Source: Chondrus crispus (taxonomy: Eukaryota; Rhodophyta; Florideophyceae; Gigartinales; Gigartinaceae). From it: a stretch of DNA of 64,000 nt. The position numbers were made by a program, and so were the translations under genes. The notes under the pieces were generated by a model. That model searched no databases, had not been told where the DNA came from, and worked only from the letters and a program-made list of their open reading frames with translations. The stretch covers positions 251,998 to 315,997 of the forward strand of contig NW_005178764.1 in assembly GCF_000350225.1 (NCBI RefSeq), read 5' to 3'. Shown here in pieces: positions 1 to 10,217 of the stretch; the first letter of the stretch is position 1, and each line of letters starts with the position of its first letter.

Positions 1-119
1 AAATAGGAGGTAGATATTGGAACGTTGAGGTACCTGGAGGCTTCATACTGCTGTAGATACGTGCTTTGTTGCAATTTGCAACTGGGTGTTGAAGCTTTGC
101 ATCACAGGCGTATTATACC
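1..119. other. Flanking sequence, no gene seen
   Basis: This short stretch lies left of the Copia element. I see no coding region or repeat that I recognise. Its last five bases (atacc) do not match the five bases after the 3' LTR (caaat). Confidence 0.4.
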
Positions 120-462
120 TGTCGATGGAGTGGAGCCGGCCACTCTGTACAGTATCTATACAGTACCTGTACAGTACCGGACACCACTCTATTTTCGCCT
201 TTCGGCTCGTGGCTTTCAGCCACGAGCGCCGCCGTCCGATTATATACCTGCGACTACCACCTCTCTCGATCTAGCGAGGGCAAGAGGGAACTAAGTAAAG
301 ACTGACCATCGTCACTTTACTTTTACCTGCGCCGAAGCGTAGAGCCTCGATCCCCCACGCGTCTCTACAATCACCACCGCTTCCGCTACCTGACAACGTC
401 TTCCCTCGTCTCAGCTTGGACTGAGATCGCGCTGTCAGCCCAGACCCTCGTGTGCAGCGACA
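120..462 (+). repeat. 5' LTR of the Copia element
   Basis: The repeat starts tgtcgatgga and ends gcagcgaca, and matches 5972-6314 over its full length. It contains a direct and inverted cluster of gtacagta motifs near the start (about 146-180) and a short hairpin, ggctcgtgg...ccacgagc, at about 203-226. It should carry the promoter and the polyadenylation region. Confidence 0.95.
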
Positions 463-493
463 ATCCGGATTTGCTGTTACACGATTCTGGAAA

Positions 494-2278
494 ATGACGA
501 CTAGATCGCAGAGCTCCAAACGCCCCGTCGAACCAAGTCTCGAACATGCCGAAAAAAGGAAGGCTCAACACGAAAAGCTAATACGTCGATGTACCACCTT
601 TTCATCGAAATCCGACATCGGCAAGCAGCTTATCGAAGCTGCCAAATCTGTTTTGGAATGCTATCCCCCTGACGAAGAAGAGGAAAAAGAAATCATATCT
701 GAACATATTACTTCTTTGGTTCCCACGAACGGCTCTTTTTTTTCGACAAAATACTTCAGCGAACCTCGCTTCCCTGTGATGGTTCTTCGACAAGTTTCTG
801 AATTTTATGAGGTGTTGACCGTTCCGAACGAGATGATGAAAAATTTTGACCCAACCGTTCGAGCTGACAAGACACTGATGAACCATATTTGGCTTGGTAA
901 TGCCTTGAAGCTGCCTATTGAGTCACTCCATGACATTTTGGTGGCATATCGCTGTCATAATGACATCACAATTCTGACGAATATCGCCAAACACGTCCCG
1001 GTTGAAAAAGAAGCAGAGAACTACAAAGCGGATACTATCAATATCAGCTCTCCCGAATTTCAGACCAACAATACGCCTCCTAGGCTGGATGATCCGCAAG
1101 AAACGTCTAAAAAATTCAGCCGTACTACTTTACCAAACCGAGAGAATATCAGGCCTCCTTTTTCACAAGAAGAGCCTCAGATCGCCCAACACGTAACCTA
1201 TGACGACCCGAAAAAGGCAACAGGGGTGCATCAGTACTTTCGTGACAGCAAATTCTCTGGAAAAATATCGGAATCTATCGACTTCACGATAAGGGACTAC
1301 AACATTTGTGCGATGCAACAGCAGTTGTCACCGGTACAAAAGGCACCCTTTTTCATAAATGCGTTTTCCGGTCCAGCTCGGACTCATTTTTTCCAAAACG
1401 CAGACCACAATATGAACTATGACACACTTTGCGAATTGATGAGACAAGAGTATGACTCGGATGCGCGCCAACTCGCTGTGCAGTCTGAATTGGAAAAACT
1501 AAGAATCGAGAAGTTCATGTCTGAAAAAGAGATTACAACGACTTCCCACGGCCTGACGTCGCTAGTTGATCATATTAACTCCTTGGCCCCGCAATGCCCG
1601 AAACAATTTCGACATGATTCTAACAAGACAAGGTTCCTCAGAGCAGCAGTCGTGGGACACCCTTGGGCATCCCGCGCAATAAGCCAGATCACAACCCTGA
1701 AATTTACGTTTCACATCTTTGTCACGGCTTTGCAAGAAGGTATTCAGTTGCATGAAGAAGAGTCCAAGCATGACACTTCAACTTTGCTACCAACCAATTA
1801 CCAAAGATATGGACGCGAGCCACCTCGCCGTGATTTCAACCGTTCCTTTGGAAGATCTTTTCATCCCAAGAAAAACCCGATCGGCAGGGACAACAAAATT
1901 TTACGCTGCAGTAACTGCGGAGCTGATGATCATCTTCGCCGCAATTGCCGCACTGGAAATGTGATGTCAAGAATCCAAAGCCGTATTCGCAGTGGCGTTC
2001 CAGCTGTGCATGTCGTACAAGAAATTGCTGCCGATCTGCAAGAAATTCTGGATTGGAAAACCACGACCGCTACGGCTGAAGAAACGCATCACTCACGACA
2101 CACTGCCGACGATGATGCAGATCATTCCGCGCACGTGAGCGAATCTGAAGACGAGAGTAAAAAGCTCATGCTCAATGAGTCCGACGTGCACCTTCTGCGC
2201 GAACTGGAATCCAATCAAGCAGTGAACACGCTCTCCGGAGACCTCCATCAATTCTCTGAAGAACAGTATTTTCATTGA
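494..2278 (+). CDS. gag: Copia Gag polyprotein
   Basis: Gag forms the virus-like particle that packages the element RNA. I chose the ATG at 494 as start, 32 bases after the 5' LTR, because the open frame extends upstream into the LTR only without an ATG. The protein is 594 residues. The N-terminal 250 residues are rich in charged residues. The middle resembles the retrotransposon gag region. A CCHC zinc knuckle lies at residues 472-485, with spacing C-X2-C-X4-H-X4-C, and should bind RNA. The C-terminus is acidic. The stop codon overlaps the start of the pol frame. The protein is intact. Confidence 0.9.
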   Translation: MTTRSQSSKRPVEPSLEHAEKRKAQHEKLIRRCTTFSSKSDIGKQLIEAAKSVLECYPPDEEEEKEIISEHITSLVPTNGSFFSTKYFSEPRFPVMVLRQVSEFYEVLTVPNEMMKNFDPTVRADKTLMNHIWLGNALKLPIESLHDILVAYRCHNDITILTNIAKHVPVEKEAENYKADTINISSPEFQTNNTPPRLDDPQETSKKFSRTTLPNRENIRPPFSQEEPQIAQHVTYDDPKKATGVHQYFRDSKFSGKISESIDFTIRDYNICAMQQQLSPVQKAPFFINAFSGPARTHFFQNADHNMNYDTLCELMRQEYDSDARQLAVQSELEKLRIEKFMSEKEITTTSHGLTSLVDHINSLAPQCPKQFRHDSNKTRFLRAAVVGHPWASRAISQITTLKFTFHIFVTALQEGIQLHEEESKHDTSTLLPTNYQRYGREPPRRDFNRSFGRSFHPKKNPIGRDNKILRCSNCGADDHLRRNCRTGNVMSRIQSRIRSGVPAVHVVQEIAADLQEILDWKTTTATAEETHHSRHTADDDADHSAHVSESEDESKKLMLNESDVHLLRELESNQAVNTLSGDLHQFSEEQYFH

Positions 2279-5200
2279 GGCGACGAGGACATCCTCCCAG
2301 TCATCGTCGCCACAATTCATCTCGCATTGGCCATTGCACAGCCGTAAAACGCCGCAAACCTACAGACACGTACTGCGTTGTCTCTCAGGTCTTCGTATCA
2401 TCCCTGACATCACCGCAAGTGGCAAACCCAGGTTTTTGCATTGATACGGGTGCACCGACCTCTGTCATCGGCCTACCCGAACTGAGGCGTATCTTTGCGA
2501 AAAACAAACTGAAGTCCCCGCACCTACGCAAGTCTCTAAAGAAATTTAAATTCGCCGATGCAGTCTTCCAGTCACTCGGGCTAGTCGATTTACCTCTGGC
2601 CACGCCCTCAGGTATACCTCCTATCTACATCTCACTGGATGTTGTGACAGCTGACGTTCCCGCACTCATGGGCCTTGACGTCATGGACCAGCAGTCCCTA
2701 ACGCCGAACACCATGACTAATGAACTGCACAAGTGCATTGTTTTGCAATCGCGAACACAACACGTTTCCGCGCTCACCGACACGCTGTGGAGCGTTCCCC
2801 TTCAACGATATGCACAACACATCTACGCCCCAATGTCCCTTGCGACCTCTTGCTATTTTTCTCAAACACAACTCCGAAAGTTGCATCAGCAGTTTTGTCA
2901 CCCATCCGCTGACAAACTCCACAAACTACTGAAGAAGACAAGACCAGAAGACTTGGACGCCTCCACTTTGGACACTCTCAAAGATCTGACACGCCGTTGC
3001 GATCCATGCCAGCGAATACAAGCCGCCCCAACCCGCTTCAAAGTATCGTTCGGTTCTGAGAACGTAAAATTCAACGACAGACTCATAATCGACATCATGT
3101 ATCTCAACAACCGACCGGTGCTCCATCTTGTTGACGAAGGAACGCACTTCAGTGCCGCCAAATTTGTACCGGACGTGTCAACCAAAACACTTTGGGCCAC
3201 CATCCTTGAGTGCTGGGCGACTGTGTACACCGGCCTACCGCACAAGATTCTAGTTGATCAGGGATCTGCTTTTGGAGAACTCTTCGCCAGCATCGGAGCG
3301 TCGAGCAAGGTCGAAGTTCAGCGCACAGGTATTCGAGCACACTCCAGTCTCGGTATTGGAGAGCGGTACCACCAGCCTCTCCGATCTACATTTCGGAAAC
3401 TAAGAATTGACCACCCGACTATTTCCGCGTCAACGCTCCTCTCAATGGCTGTGAAAGCAATGAATGACACCCTCGGACCCGAAGGCATCGTCCCATCCGC
3501 GCTCGTCTTTGGCGAATATCCATCAACGAAGACTCTGTCAGAAGTGGCAGACCCACGCGCATCTCTTGAAAGTCGTGCTAGAGTTGCCACTACTGCACGT
3601 AAGCAGATGGAACAAGAAATGGCTAAGCTACGGGTACAACGCGCTCTCCGGCATCGAGTTCCAAGAGCTACGAACTACGTTTTCGAAGTTGGACAGCACG
3701 TGCTACTATGGCGTGAGAAGTTAGTCGAGAACCGCATTGGAGAGTGGATCGGGCCGTTTCCAATTTTGGCTCTTGACCGAGAAAAGAAACAAGTCTTCCT
3801 CCAAGACAGCAAAATAGGAGCGGCTCGTCCGTTCAGTCAAGGCATGGTGAAACCTTACCTGAGTCCTGATGACGCATCCCGTGTCCTATTCCAACATCTT
3901 GGACACTCTTTGTCTTCTCGATATAGTCACCACACGCTCTTGACAGAAGTCTTGAGAAGAGGAGACCCACGGTGCCTCAGCCCGCAAATGTCTAATGCCA
4001 AGCGCTCGGAAATACATCAGCTCATGAGAAGAGGCACATTCAAAGTCATCCTCAAAGAAGAAATTCCTCCCAATGCCAACGTCCTATCCGCGCGTTTCGT
4101 GTTATCAATTAAGTCCACAGTTGATGATAAGGTGAAATGGAAAGCACGTTACGTTGCCGGTGGACACAGGGATAAGCTCAAAAAGCTTCTCGTGCACTCG
4201 TCGCAATCTGCACAACCCTCTACCGTACGTCTCGTTATAGCATTGGCCGCGATCTACGGCTTCAAGGTTTGGTCCTCCGACGTAACACAAGCGTATCTAC
4301 AATCTTCAAAGCCCCTCGCTTGCAAAATATACATTCGTAATGCCGCCCCTGAATTTGAGTTGTCAAACAATGAGGCACTGCTTCTCCTACGAGGCCTGTA
4401 TGGCCTTGGGGAATCAGGAGACATGTGGCATGACACCCTAGATGCACACCACCGACAGGATCTCGGCATGGAGACGCTCCGCACTGACCTCGGATGCTAC
4501 AGTCGCATTACCCAGGGACATCTTGAAGGACTTTCTGCGAACTATGTGGACGATATGCTACGAACTGGAACCCTCGAGTTCCATAAACTCTGCGCCCTCA
4601 CTGGGAAGCGATTCGAAATGGCCAAGGATCAGAATATACCTTTTCGGTTTACTGGTTTCCTGATATCGAAAGATCAAGCAAATACACTGCAACTTGACCA
4701 AGTAGAATACGCCAGACAGCTTCGACTGCTCCCGGACGACTGTCATTTCTCCGCATTTGCGTCTGTTCGAATGAAGCTAATGTGGCTTTCGCATACTCGA
4801 CCGGATTGCATATTCAAAATATCGCAACTCACGCAGATTACGAGAGAACATTTTATGGAAGAACGTCAAACAATTGTCAAGAATACAAACCGGGTAATCA
4901 AGTACTCTACAGATCAAACTGTGAGGATCAGGTTCCCAAACTTGCAAAAGAACATAATCAAAGTAGTAGGATACTCTGATGCATCTTTTGCCTCTAATCG
5001 TGACCACACGTCACAGCTCGGATATATTGTTTTTCTCGCCGATGCGTCCTCGAATGTCGTACCAATCATGTACAAGTCCTACAAGGCTAGACGTGTTACA
5101 AGATCGGTACTCGCAGCCGAGCTAATTGCATTTAGCGATTTGTTCGATGCATCGTATACACTGACGAAAGAATTGGAGAAGCTCCTTGGAAGGAAAAAGG

Positions 5201-5517
5201 TTGCTGTACAGTTGCTCACAGACAGCAAGAGCCTCTTCGACATCATCAGCAAAGGAAGCCGCACATCGGAAAAGAGACTAATGCTCGATATTGCTTGCGC
5301 ACGAGAAGGATACCGCAAGTTCGAGATTGATGATATTGGCTTCGTGCGGTCTGGAGATAATATTGCAGATGGTCTCACAAAAAGAATGAAACAAAGCAGT
5401 TTATTGAAAGTGCTAACTAAATCTACATTAGAGATCAAACCGGAACAATGGATTGTCAGAGAGACCATCTCAGACACCCTCGCCATTGGAATTTCTCAGA
5501 TGCCCGACTCTGTGTAA
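2275..5517 (+). CDS. pol: Copia Pol polyprotein (protease, integrase, RT, RNase H)
   Basis: The frame is -1 relative to gag and is open from 2260. It has no ATG before the protease, so it is probably made as a Gag-Pol fusion by frameshifting within 2260-2278. The order is an aspartic protease (DTG at residues 57-59), a GAG-pre-integrase zinc-binding region (H and C pairs near 203-255), an integrase core with D273, D328 and E363, a reverse transcriptase with YVDD at 757-760, and an RNase H with its TDSK motif near 982. All catalytic residues that I can identify are present and there is no internal stop. With identical LTRs, this copy may still be active or was until recently. Confidence 0.93.
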   Translation: MRRRGHPPSHRRHNSSRIGHCTAVKRRKPTDTYCVVSQVFVSSLTSPQVANPGFCIDTGAPTSVIGLPELRRIFAKNKLKSPHLRKSLKKFKFADAVFQSLGLVDLPLATPSGIPPIYISLDVVTADVPALMGLDVMDQQSLTPNTMTNELHKCIVLQSRTQHVSALTDTLWSVPLQRYAQHIYAPMSLATSCYFSQTQLRKLHQQFCHPSADKLHKLLKKTRPEDLDASTLDTLKDLTRRCDPCQRIQAAPTRFKVSFGSENVKFNDRLIIDIMYLNNRPVLHLVDEGTHFSAAKFVPDVSTKTLWATILECWATVYTGLPHKILVDQGSAFGELFASIGASSKVEVQRTGIRAHSSLGIGERYHQPLRSTFRKLRIDHPTISASTLLSMAVKAMNDTLGPEGIVPSALVFGEYPSTKTLSEVADPRASLESRARVATTARKQMEQEMAKLRVQRALRHRVPRATNYVFEVGQHVLLWREKLVENRIGEWIGPFPILALDREKKQVFLQDSKIGAARPFSQGMVKPYLSPDDASRVLFQHLGHSLSSRYSHHTLLTEVLRRGDPRCLSPQMSNAKRSEIHQLMRRGTFKVILKEEIPPNANVLSARFVLSIKSTVDDKVKWKARYVAGGHRDKLKKLLVHSSQSAQPSTVRLVIALAAIYGFKVWSSDVTQAYLQSSKPLACKIYIRNAAPEFELSNNEALLLLRGLYGLGESGDMWHDTLDAHHRQDLGMETLRTDLGCYSRITQGHLEGLSANYVDDMLRTGTLEFHKLCALTGKRFEMAKDQNIPFRFTGFLISKDQANTLQLDQVEYARQLRLLPDDCHFSAFASVRMKLMWLSHTRPDCIFKISQLTQITREHFMEERQTIVKNTNRVIKYSTDQTVRIRFPNLQKNIIKVVGYSDASFASNRDHTSQLGYIVFLADASSNVVPIMYKSYKARRVTRSVLAAELIAFSDLFDASYTLTKELEKLLGRKKVAVQLLTDSKSLFDIISKGSRTSEKRLMLDIACAREGYRKFEIDDIGFVRSGDNIADGLTKRMKQSSLLKVLTKSTLEIKPEQWIVRETISDTLAIGISQMPDSV

Positions 5518-5960
5518 CTTGCATCACGCACTAATGTGCATTGTGAGCTCGGGTGATCAGCTTTTAATGCCAGAGAGTGCCCCTCCAGGTATAAAACCCT
5601 CGTGAACTTATCAGGCGGGACTAGTTAAGGCAAGCTTTCACACCACCTCGACACAGAGCCGTCACCCCGAAGGATGATTTAAAAGCTAACTGGAGCTTAA
5701 GCATGAGAATCCAAGTTGGGTCATCAGGCTGTCGAGTGGAAAGAACAAGGCAGGTTGATGAGAAAATATTTGCGCATCGAATTCTGGTCTGCATTTATAC
5801 TGATATTTTAACGACCGTTCAGGTAATTTTTTTCTCATCTGAAATTTGCAGTGCACTTGAAACCGGTTCCGTCATTGCAGAAGTGAACATGGGTACTCAT
5901 CTTGACTCCTTTTGAGACTCAAAGCGCTAAGGAGTCGCATTTATCGGACGAGATGCAGCG
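5518..5960 (+). other. Copia 3' untranslated region
   Basis: This is the stretch between the pol stop codon and the polypurine tract. It contains short frames but no convincing gene. Confidence 0.7.
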
Positions 5961-5971
5961 AAAGGGGGGAG
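5961..5971 (+). promoter_or_regulatory. Polypurine tract
   Basis: The run aaaggggggag sits directly against the 3' LTR and is the expected primer for plus-strand DNA synthesis. Confidence 0.9.
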
Positions 5972-6314
5972 TGTCGATGGAGTGGAGCCGGCCACTCTGT
6001 ACAGTATCTATACAGTACCTGTACAGTACCGGACACCACTCTATTTTCGCCTTTCGGCTCGTGGCTTTCAGCCACGAGCGCCGCCGTCCGATTATATACC
6101 TGCGACTACCACCTCTCTCGATCGAGCGAGGGCAAGAGGGAACTAAGTAAAGACTGACCATCGTCACTTTACTTTTACCTGCGCCGAAGCGTAGAGCCTC
6201 GATCCCCCACGCGTCTCTACAATCACCACCGCTTCCGCTACCTGACAACGTCTTCCCTCGTCTCAGCTTGGACTGAGATCGCGCTGTCAGCCCAGACCCT
6301 CGTGTGCAGCGACA
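5972..6314 (+). repeat. 3' LTR of the Copia element
   Basis: This copy matches 120-462 in length and sequence apart from about one base. It is followed directly by the GC-rich remains of an HGH1-like gene. Confidence 0.95.
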
Positions 6315-6479
6315 CAAATGAAGTGCATTCCCCTCGTACTCACCATCGCATCCTTGTACTCACACTCGTACTCACCCTCGTATCGCACCCTCAGTCGTAG
6401 TCGTACGCTCACTCGAAACCAATCCCGCGACCTTCTCCCTCGCCACTCTGTCTGCACTCCTTCCCTCTCACCTCCACCG

Positions 6480-7320
6480 TGGACAAAGACAGACTGCCGG
6501 CGCTGTCCTCCCTGCTCACGGACAGCACGCGCTCCCACGCGACCGCGAGCAGCGCGATCCCGGAGAGAACATACGCGCCGGCGGCAGCGGTGCTGCGGCG
6601 GATGATTGGCTCGACAGCCGCGAGCGACGTTCTCCTGCGGCTGCTGCTGCTGCTGAGCAGCGAATCGCACTGCTCTAGCACTGTCTGCGCTTGTGAACCT
6701 GTCGGAGGACGAGGAGCCGGCGGCTCTGACGCACGCGGACGCGGTGCGGCTCGCAGCGCAGGTGGTCCTGGACGCGGACGTCGTCGCGCTGCACGCGGCG
6801 CTGCTGTCCAACCTGACGCGCTTCGCGCCGGGCGTGGACGAAGCGGAGGGCGCGGACGGGTCTCGGGAGAGGGGCACGCTACTCGTGCTCGTGGAGAGGG
6901 TACCGAGTATTCCGAATGTGCTGCGGCTGTCGAATGCGTGCGCGAGCCAGGAGGGGAGGGACGTCCTGTTGGTCGAGGGAAGGCAGGCGGAGAGACAGCT
7001 GTTGACGAGGTTGCTGAGATTGCTGGAGGCGGGGGAGGCAGAGAAGAGGCTGGCGGAGGCGAGCTGGGTGCGGAACTGCGCGATGGCGGACGAGTGCCAT
7101 GATGTGTTCGTGGGGGTACGGCGGCGGTCGCAATGTGCTTGGGAAGGTCAAAGGAGGTGGGACTGGAGGAGATGGCGGAGATTCGCGCCTGGTTGGTCGA
7201 GTAAGTGTTGTTGTTGTGTAAGAGCCGGGCGGGGAAGGACGCGCTCAGGGATGGCGGGGCCGTCGACGTTCTGGAGGGATGGAAGGGGGAAGAGCATGCA
7301 CGCCGTAGTGAGCATTCTGG
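6480..7320 (+). pseudogene. HGH1-like (eEF2-folding chaperone) gene, broken
   Basis: HGH1 is an armadillo-repeat cytosolic protein that helps fold elongation factor 2. The middle frame (about 6657-7114) has the family's look: a segment ALVNLSEDEEP, then ALLSNLTR, then a helix ending RNCAMADECHD, which recalls the conserved RNC...H motif. The frame then shifts near 7112-7115. The second frame carries MAEIRAWLVE, a TAA at 7202-7204, then LLLCKSRAGKDALRDGG, which recalls the C-terminal repeat of HGH1. An N-terminal part in a third frame (from 6480) is weaker. The region is much more GC-rich than its surroundings. One frameshift and one stop inside recognisable sequence argue for a pseudogene. 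An intron at the GTAAGT of 7201 does not fit, because coding sequence continues directly after it. The family call is from memory of the protein pattern and is moderate. Confidence 0.5.
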
Positions 7321-7369
7321 ATCGGCGGGAGACACTGGTAATCTCGAGGCAAATACCGCATCGATGCAC

Positions 7370-7593
7370 TTTTTGGTGGGAAGCCGTTTCGGTCGACCAA
7401 TAGAACGTGCACAACTGGATTGTCAAGGGTAATCAAACAGAGACTATCCGAACCAAATTCTTGATATTTGGTTCCGATTTTTAGATCGACACCAAAAATT
7501 TGATGATTTGGTTGCACCGGTGGGGATTTCAATCGACATCAAATCATCAAATTTTGGTTGTTTGGGTATTTGATTCTACCGGTGGGGATGCTC
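7370..7593 (+). repeat. Short interspersed DNA repeat, copy 1 (MITE-like)
   Basis: About 225 bp here match 17318-17538, and its right 150 bp match 14127-14273. The right end reads ctaccggtggggatgctc and is followed by TTA. At 14277 the inverted form of that end begins directly after a TTA. An end of this form with a TTA target suggests a PIF/Harbinger-type non-autonomous element. I do not see a matching left terminal repeat in this copy. Confidence 0.6.
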
Positions 7594-7863
7594 TTATGGT
7601 CTGACCATAATACTGCTTGCTGCAGTAGCGCCTTCCCCGCTCTCATGAAATAAGTAGTGGTCAGTTGTTCAAGTCCGGTGTTGTCCAAAACACGAAAGTT
7701 GAACAGTGATCTAATGCGGTGCTGAATGGCCAGCCGTTGTTGCGCTTGTGCTGCCACGGGGCACGTTTTCGTATCTTCGATGCAAGGGGAACCGCCATAC
7801 TTACCACACCATGTGCAGCAATCACATACATTTACAAGACGCATTGAGATGAAGATGGCGGAA
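7594..7863. other. Intergenic, nothing recognised
   Basis: No coding or repeat signal that I can support. This is the 3' flank of the minus-strand membrane protein gene. Confidence 0.4.
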
Positions 7864-9741
7864 CTAGACGGTATAAACAGACTTAGATTGCCCCCTCCTT
7901 AAGCGTGGCATCGAGTGAACCAAGCTTAAGTCAGGTGCTTGGACAGGCTTGTCATTTTCTCCAAGTGTTCCTAGGTGGAGCTCCCCGTTCGACCATTCCG
8001 GCTGAAATATTCCGATATCCAGAGGGCGTCGGCTTGCCAACTTACAATCTATGGGCGCTTGGAGGAGCTCGTTCTGTGTGCGCACCAACGAAGTGACGAC
8101 GTCGATGTCTAGTTCGTTTCTAAGAAAGAGGCAAACCAAAAGGAAAAACATCAAAAGCATGGCGTAGCCGGCGGCAGAGGTAATGAACCACACATTTATC
8201 GCCGCTCGTGCTGTCTTCCGCACGCCGTATCCCATCCCGATCTTCGGAGACAGGCTTCTGTCTAGGGGGAGCACTGGGAAACTCTTGGCACTTGATGTTT
8301 CTTCAGCAGCATCCAATGAGAAAATTTGAGGCCGCGATCCACTAGCTCGTAGGCTCCTAACCGGTAAAGTCCTGTAGAGAGACATGTAGACCATCGTGTC
8401 TTTTGCTTCTTCCAAAAATTCGCGAGCAAATCGTGTCAAGTTTACCCTCTGACGCATAAGAAATTCAGTTTCTTGAACTTTGAATGCCCATCCTTGGATG
8501 ATTTGATATGTTTCGTTCTCATAAGTCAGTCGACACGAACACACGACGTGACCCATGGCGCATTCTCCCCGATCAGTGGTGTACACATGCACGAGTTCAG
8601 AAATGGGTCCGGCACTGACTGACACGCTACCATGCCATTCCACACTCTTGAACTGCAAGTCTTCAAAACGCAAATCAAATGCCATTTGCGTGTTTTCTAC
8701 TCTGCTCTGCCGAACCGGCAACCGCTCCATCTGCAGTCCAGCTCCCTGAGGAGCTAGGCGTAGGAGGTCCGGTTCTAATTCCACCCAAACATGTTCGGAA
8801 CCGGCAAGCGAACGAAAGATCAAGTGTTGAATATCTCCCCAGCCCCGAAGAACGAATCTACCTGGGCGCAAGCCACCATTATGGTCGCTCCCAATCCGTA
8901 CGGGAATTTCCCCTATTACTTTTCTTCCCGTCTTGTTTAGTCCTACTGCAGAGTTCCATCCTGCTCCAAGTGCCATATCAGAAAGGACAGAAAGGAATTT
9001 GTGGACCTCGGTATGGGTTTCCAATTGCCCTAATTGTCGTTTGATTTCTTCATTGTCACAGAGAGACCAGTTAAAGGGTACTGCCGCGACTATTTTCTCA
9101 ATCATAGAACTTTCTGATGGCGTCCTCCTCTCGAATTCTATTCCTGTTTCCGTGGCCTTGACATGCACGCGGTCTACAAAGCTCATTGTCGGGAAACCGC
9201 CAATGAGACGTCCTTCACCTGGCGGACAATTTTTGTGTCCCGATTCGATGAGTGGCGCTTCGTGATCTATAGACGGATTTCTCAGTGACGAGCCATTCAC
9301 CTCAAACACTTGACCAAACAGCCTAATACCACCACCTTTATTCGGATCTTCGTCTTCAGCGTGTAAATTCACAGATAGAACTTTCCCCTTTGCAGCCTCG
9401 AATATGCTTCCCAGATCAACCTCAGTGTCCAGTTCTACACCCTTTTCGAAGCTACCGAATTCTGCCATAATGGCTAGGCCAAGCAGGGTCACTGCTGCCC
9501 CCCAGAAGCATAGACGTATCCATGTTGCGTTTCGGTCTATTCCGGGTAGTTGGGTCAGCCTACCAGCCCGCGTCGGGCCCAGTGCCACCCGTCTTCCTTT
9601 TCGTGCCATGAAGCCATTAATCCTTGATGAAGCTTTTTGAAGCGCCACAGCAAGGAGCACATCGACAAGAATAGCCAAACCAATGAGTCGGGTCACGTTC
9701 CAAATTGGCGTGCTAAAGGGCAGTATGAATTCCAGGGACAT
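7864..9741 (-). CDS. Predicted three-helix membrane protein, function unknown
   Basis: The intact frame encodes 625 residues from the ATG at 9741 (MSLEFILPF). The open frame runs further upstream to 10026, but that extension enters the Tc1 transposon, so I reject it. Hydrophobic segments lie near residues 13-34, 69-89 and 515-540. Between the second and third lies a region of about 425 residues with several cysteines (NCPPGEG, CDNEE, CAMGHVVCSC) and N-glycosylation-type sites, which would suit an extracytoplasmic domain with disulfides. The C-terminal tail of about 85 residues is hydrophilic and ends in a basic stretch. I do not recognise a family or a catalytic motif. The uninterrupted length and balanced composition, among decayed transposons, argue for a real host gene. 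Confidence 0.75.
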   Translation of the reverse strand: MSLEFILPFSTPIWNVTRLIGLAILVDVLLAVALQKASSRINGFMARKGRRVALGPTRAGRLTQLPGIDRNATWIRLCFWGAAVTLLGLAIMAEFGSFEKGVELDTEVDLGSIFEAAKGKVLSVNLHAEDEDPNKGGGIRLFGQVFEVNGSSLRNPSIDHEAPLIESGHKNCPPGEGRLIGGFPTMSFVDRVHVKATETGIEFERRTPSESSMIEKIVAAVPFNWSLCDNEEIKRQLGQLETHTEVHKFLSVLSDMALGAGWNSAVGLNKTGRKVIGEIPVRIGSDHNGGLRPGRFVLRGWGDIQHLIFRSLAGSEHVWVELEPDLLRLAPQGAGLQMERLPVRQSRVENTQMAFDLRFEDLQFKSVEWHGSVSVSAGPISELVHVYTTDRGECAMGHVVCSCRLTYENETYQIIQGWAFKVQETEFLMRQRVNLTRFAREFLEEAKDTMVYMSLYRTLPVRSLRASGSRPQIFSLDAAEETSSAKSFPVLPLDRSLSPKIGMGYGVRKTARAAINVWFITSAAGYAMLLMFFLLVCLFLRNELDIDVVTSLVRTQNELLQAPIDCKLASRRPLDIGIFQPEWSNGELHLGTLGENDKPVQAPDLSLVHSMPRLRRGQSKSVYTV

Positions 9742-9989
9742 GATGTGGAGGGAAGGAGGAAGGCTTGTCAACGAAGTTTGTTTTTTGCATAAGAAGAACG
9801 ATACACGATAAACGCGTCCCTGTTTCTGGTTATGCAATGTAGGCGTCGTGTCCAAGACCCTTGGAGAAGTGGAGTTGTGAAAGAAGTCCTCTTTTCCGGT
9901 ATTCCTCGACAGCGCTCGATATTGCTTGGCTAGGCTAGCACTTTTGAATGGGGTCAGTTTCCTGCGTTGGATCAGTACGCATAAAAGTA

Positions 9990-10024
9990 CAGTGCGCGAA
10001 ACTGTAATAAATACACCCATCGAC
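9990..10024 (+). repeat. Tc1 left terminal inverted repeat
   Basis: The repeat starts cagtgcgcgaaactg directly after the TA target. Its inverted partner is 11521-11555. Confidence 0.95.
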
Positions 10025-10217
10025 AAGGATCAATCTGACAATTCGTGACCAGTCCATCCACAAACAGCCACGAATGCGGGTCTGACACGCGCCAATAATA
10101 ACGCATATCAATCAAGAATATAGATACAGCGCACCACTGTCGAGATATCTTTAAAAACCCGAGCGCAATTGTTATAAATACGCGAAATATGATATGACAC
10201 AAAACATAAAGGAGCAT

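Larger units (their letters stand above)
120..6314 (+). mobile_element. Ty1/Copia LTR retrotransposon, nearly intact
   Basis: The two 343-bp LTRs begin TG and end CA and differ at about one base (gatctagc versus gatcgagc), so the insertion is recent. Between them lie a gag frame and a pol frame in the order protease, integrase, reverse transcriptase, RNase H, which defines the Copia superfamily. A polypurine tract abuts the 3' LTR. I find no target-site duplication (atacc on the left, caaat on the right), which suggests recombination with another copy or loss of one flank. No standard tRNA primer site starting with TGG is visible directly after the 5' LTR. Both reading frames are open. Confidence 0.95.

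Noticed and set aside
7201..7222. Short intron starting GTAAGT in the HGH1-like gene
   Set aside because: It would be 22 nt long and would break the frame, while the sequence directly after the TAA already continues the protein pattern.
6409..7335. 308-codon minus-strand frame
   Set aside because: It is an alanine-, proline- and serine-rich shadow of the GC-rich HGH1-like sequence on the other strand.
9742..10026. Longer N-terminus of the membrane protein (95 more codons)
   Set aside because: The extension enters the Tc1 terminal repeat, so its open frame is chance. The start at 9741 leads directly into a hydrophobic segment.
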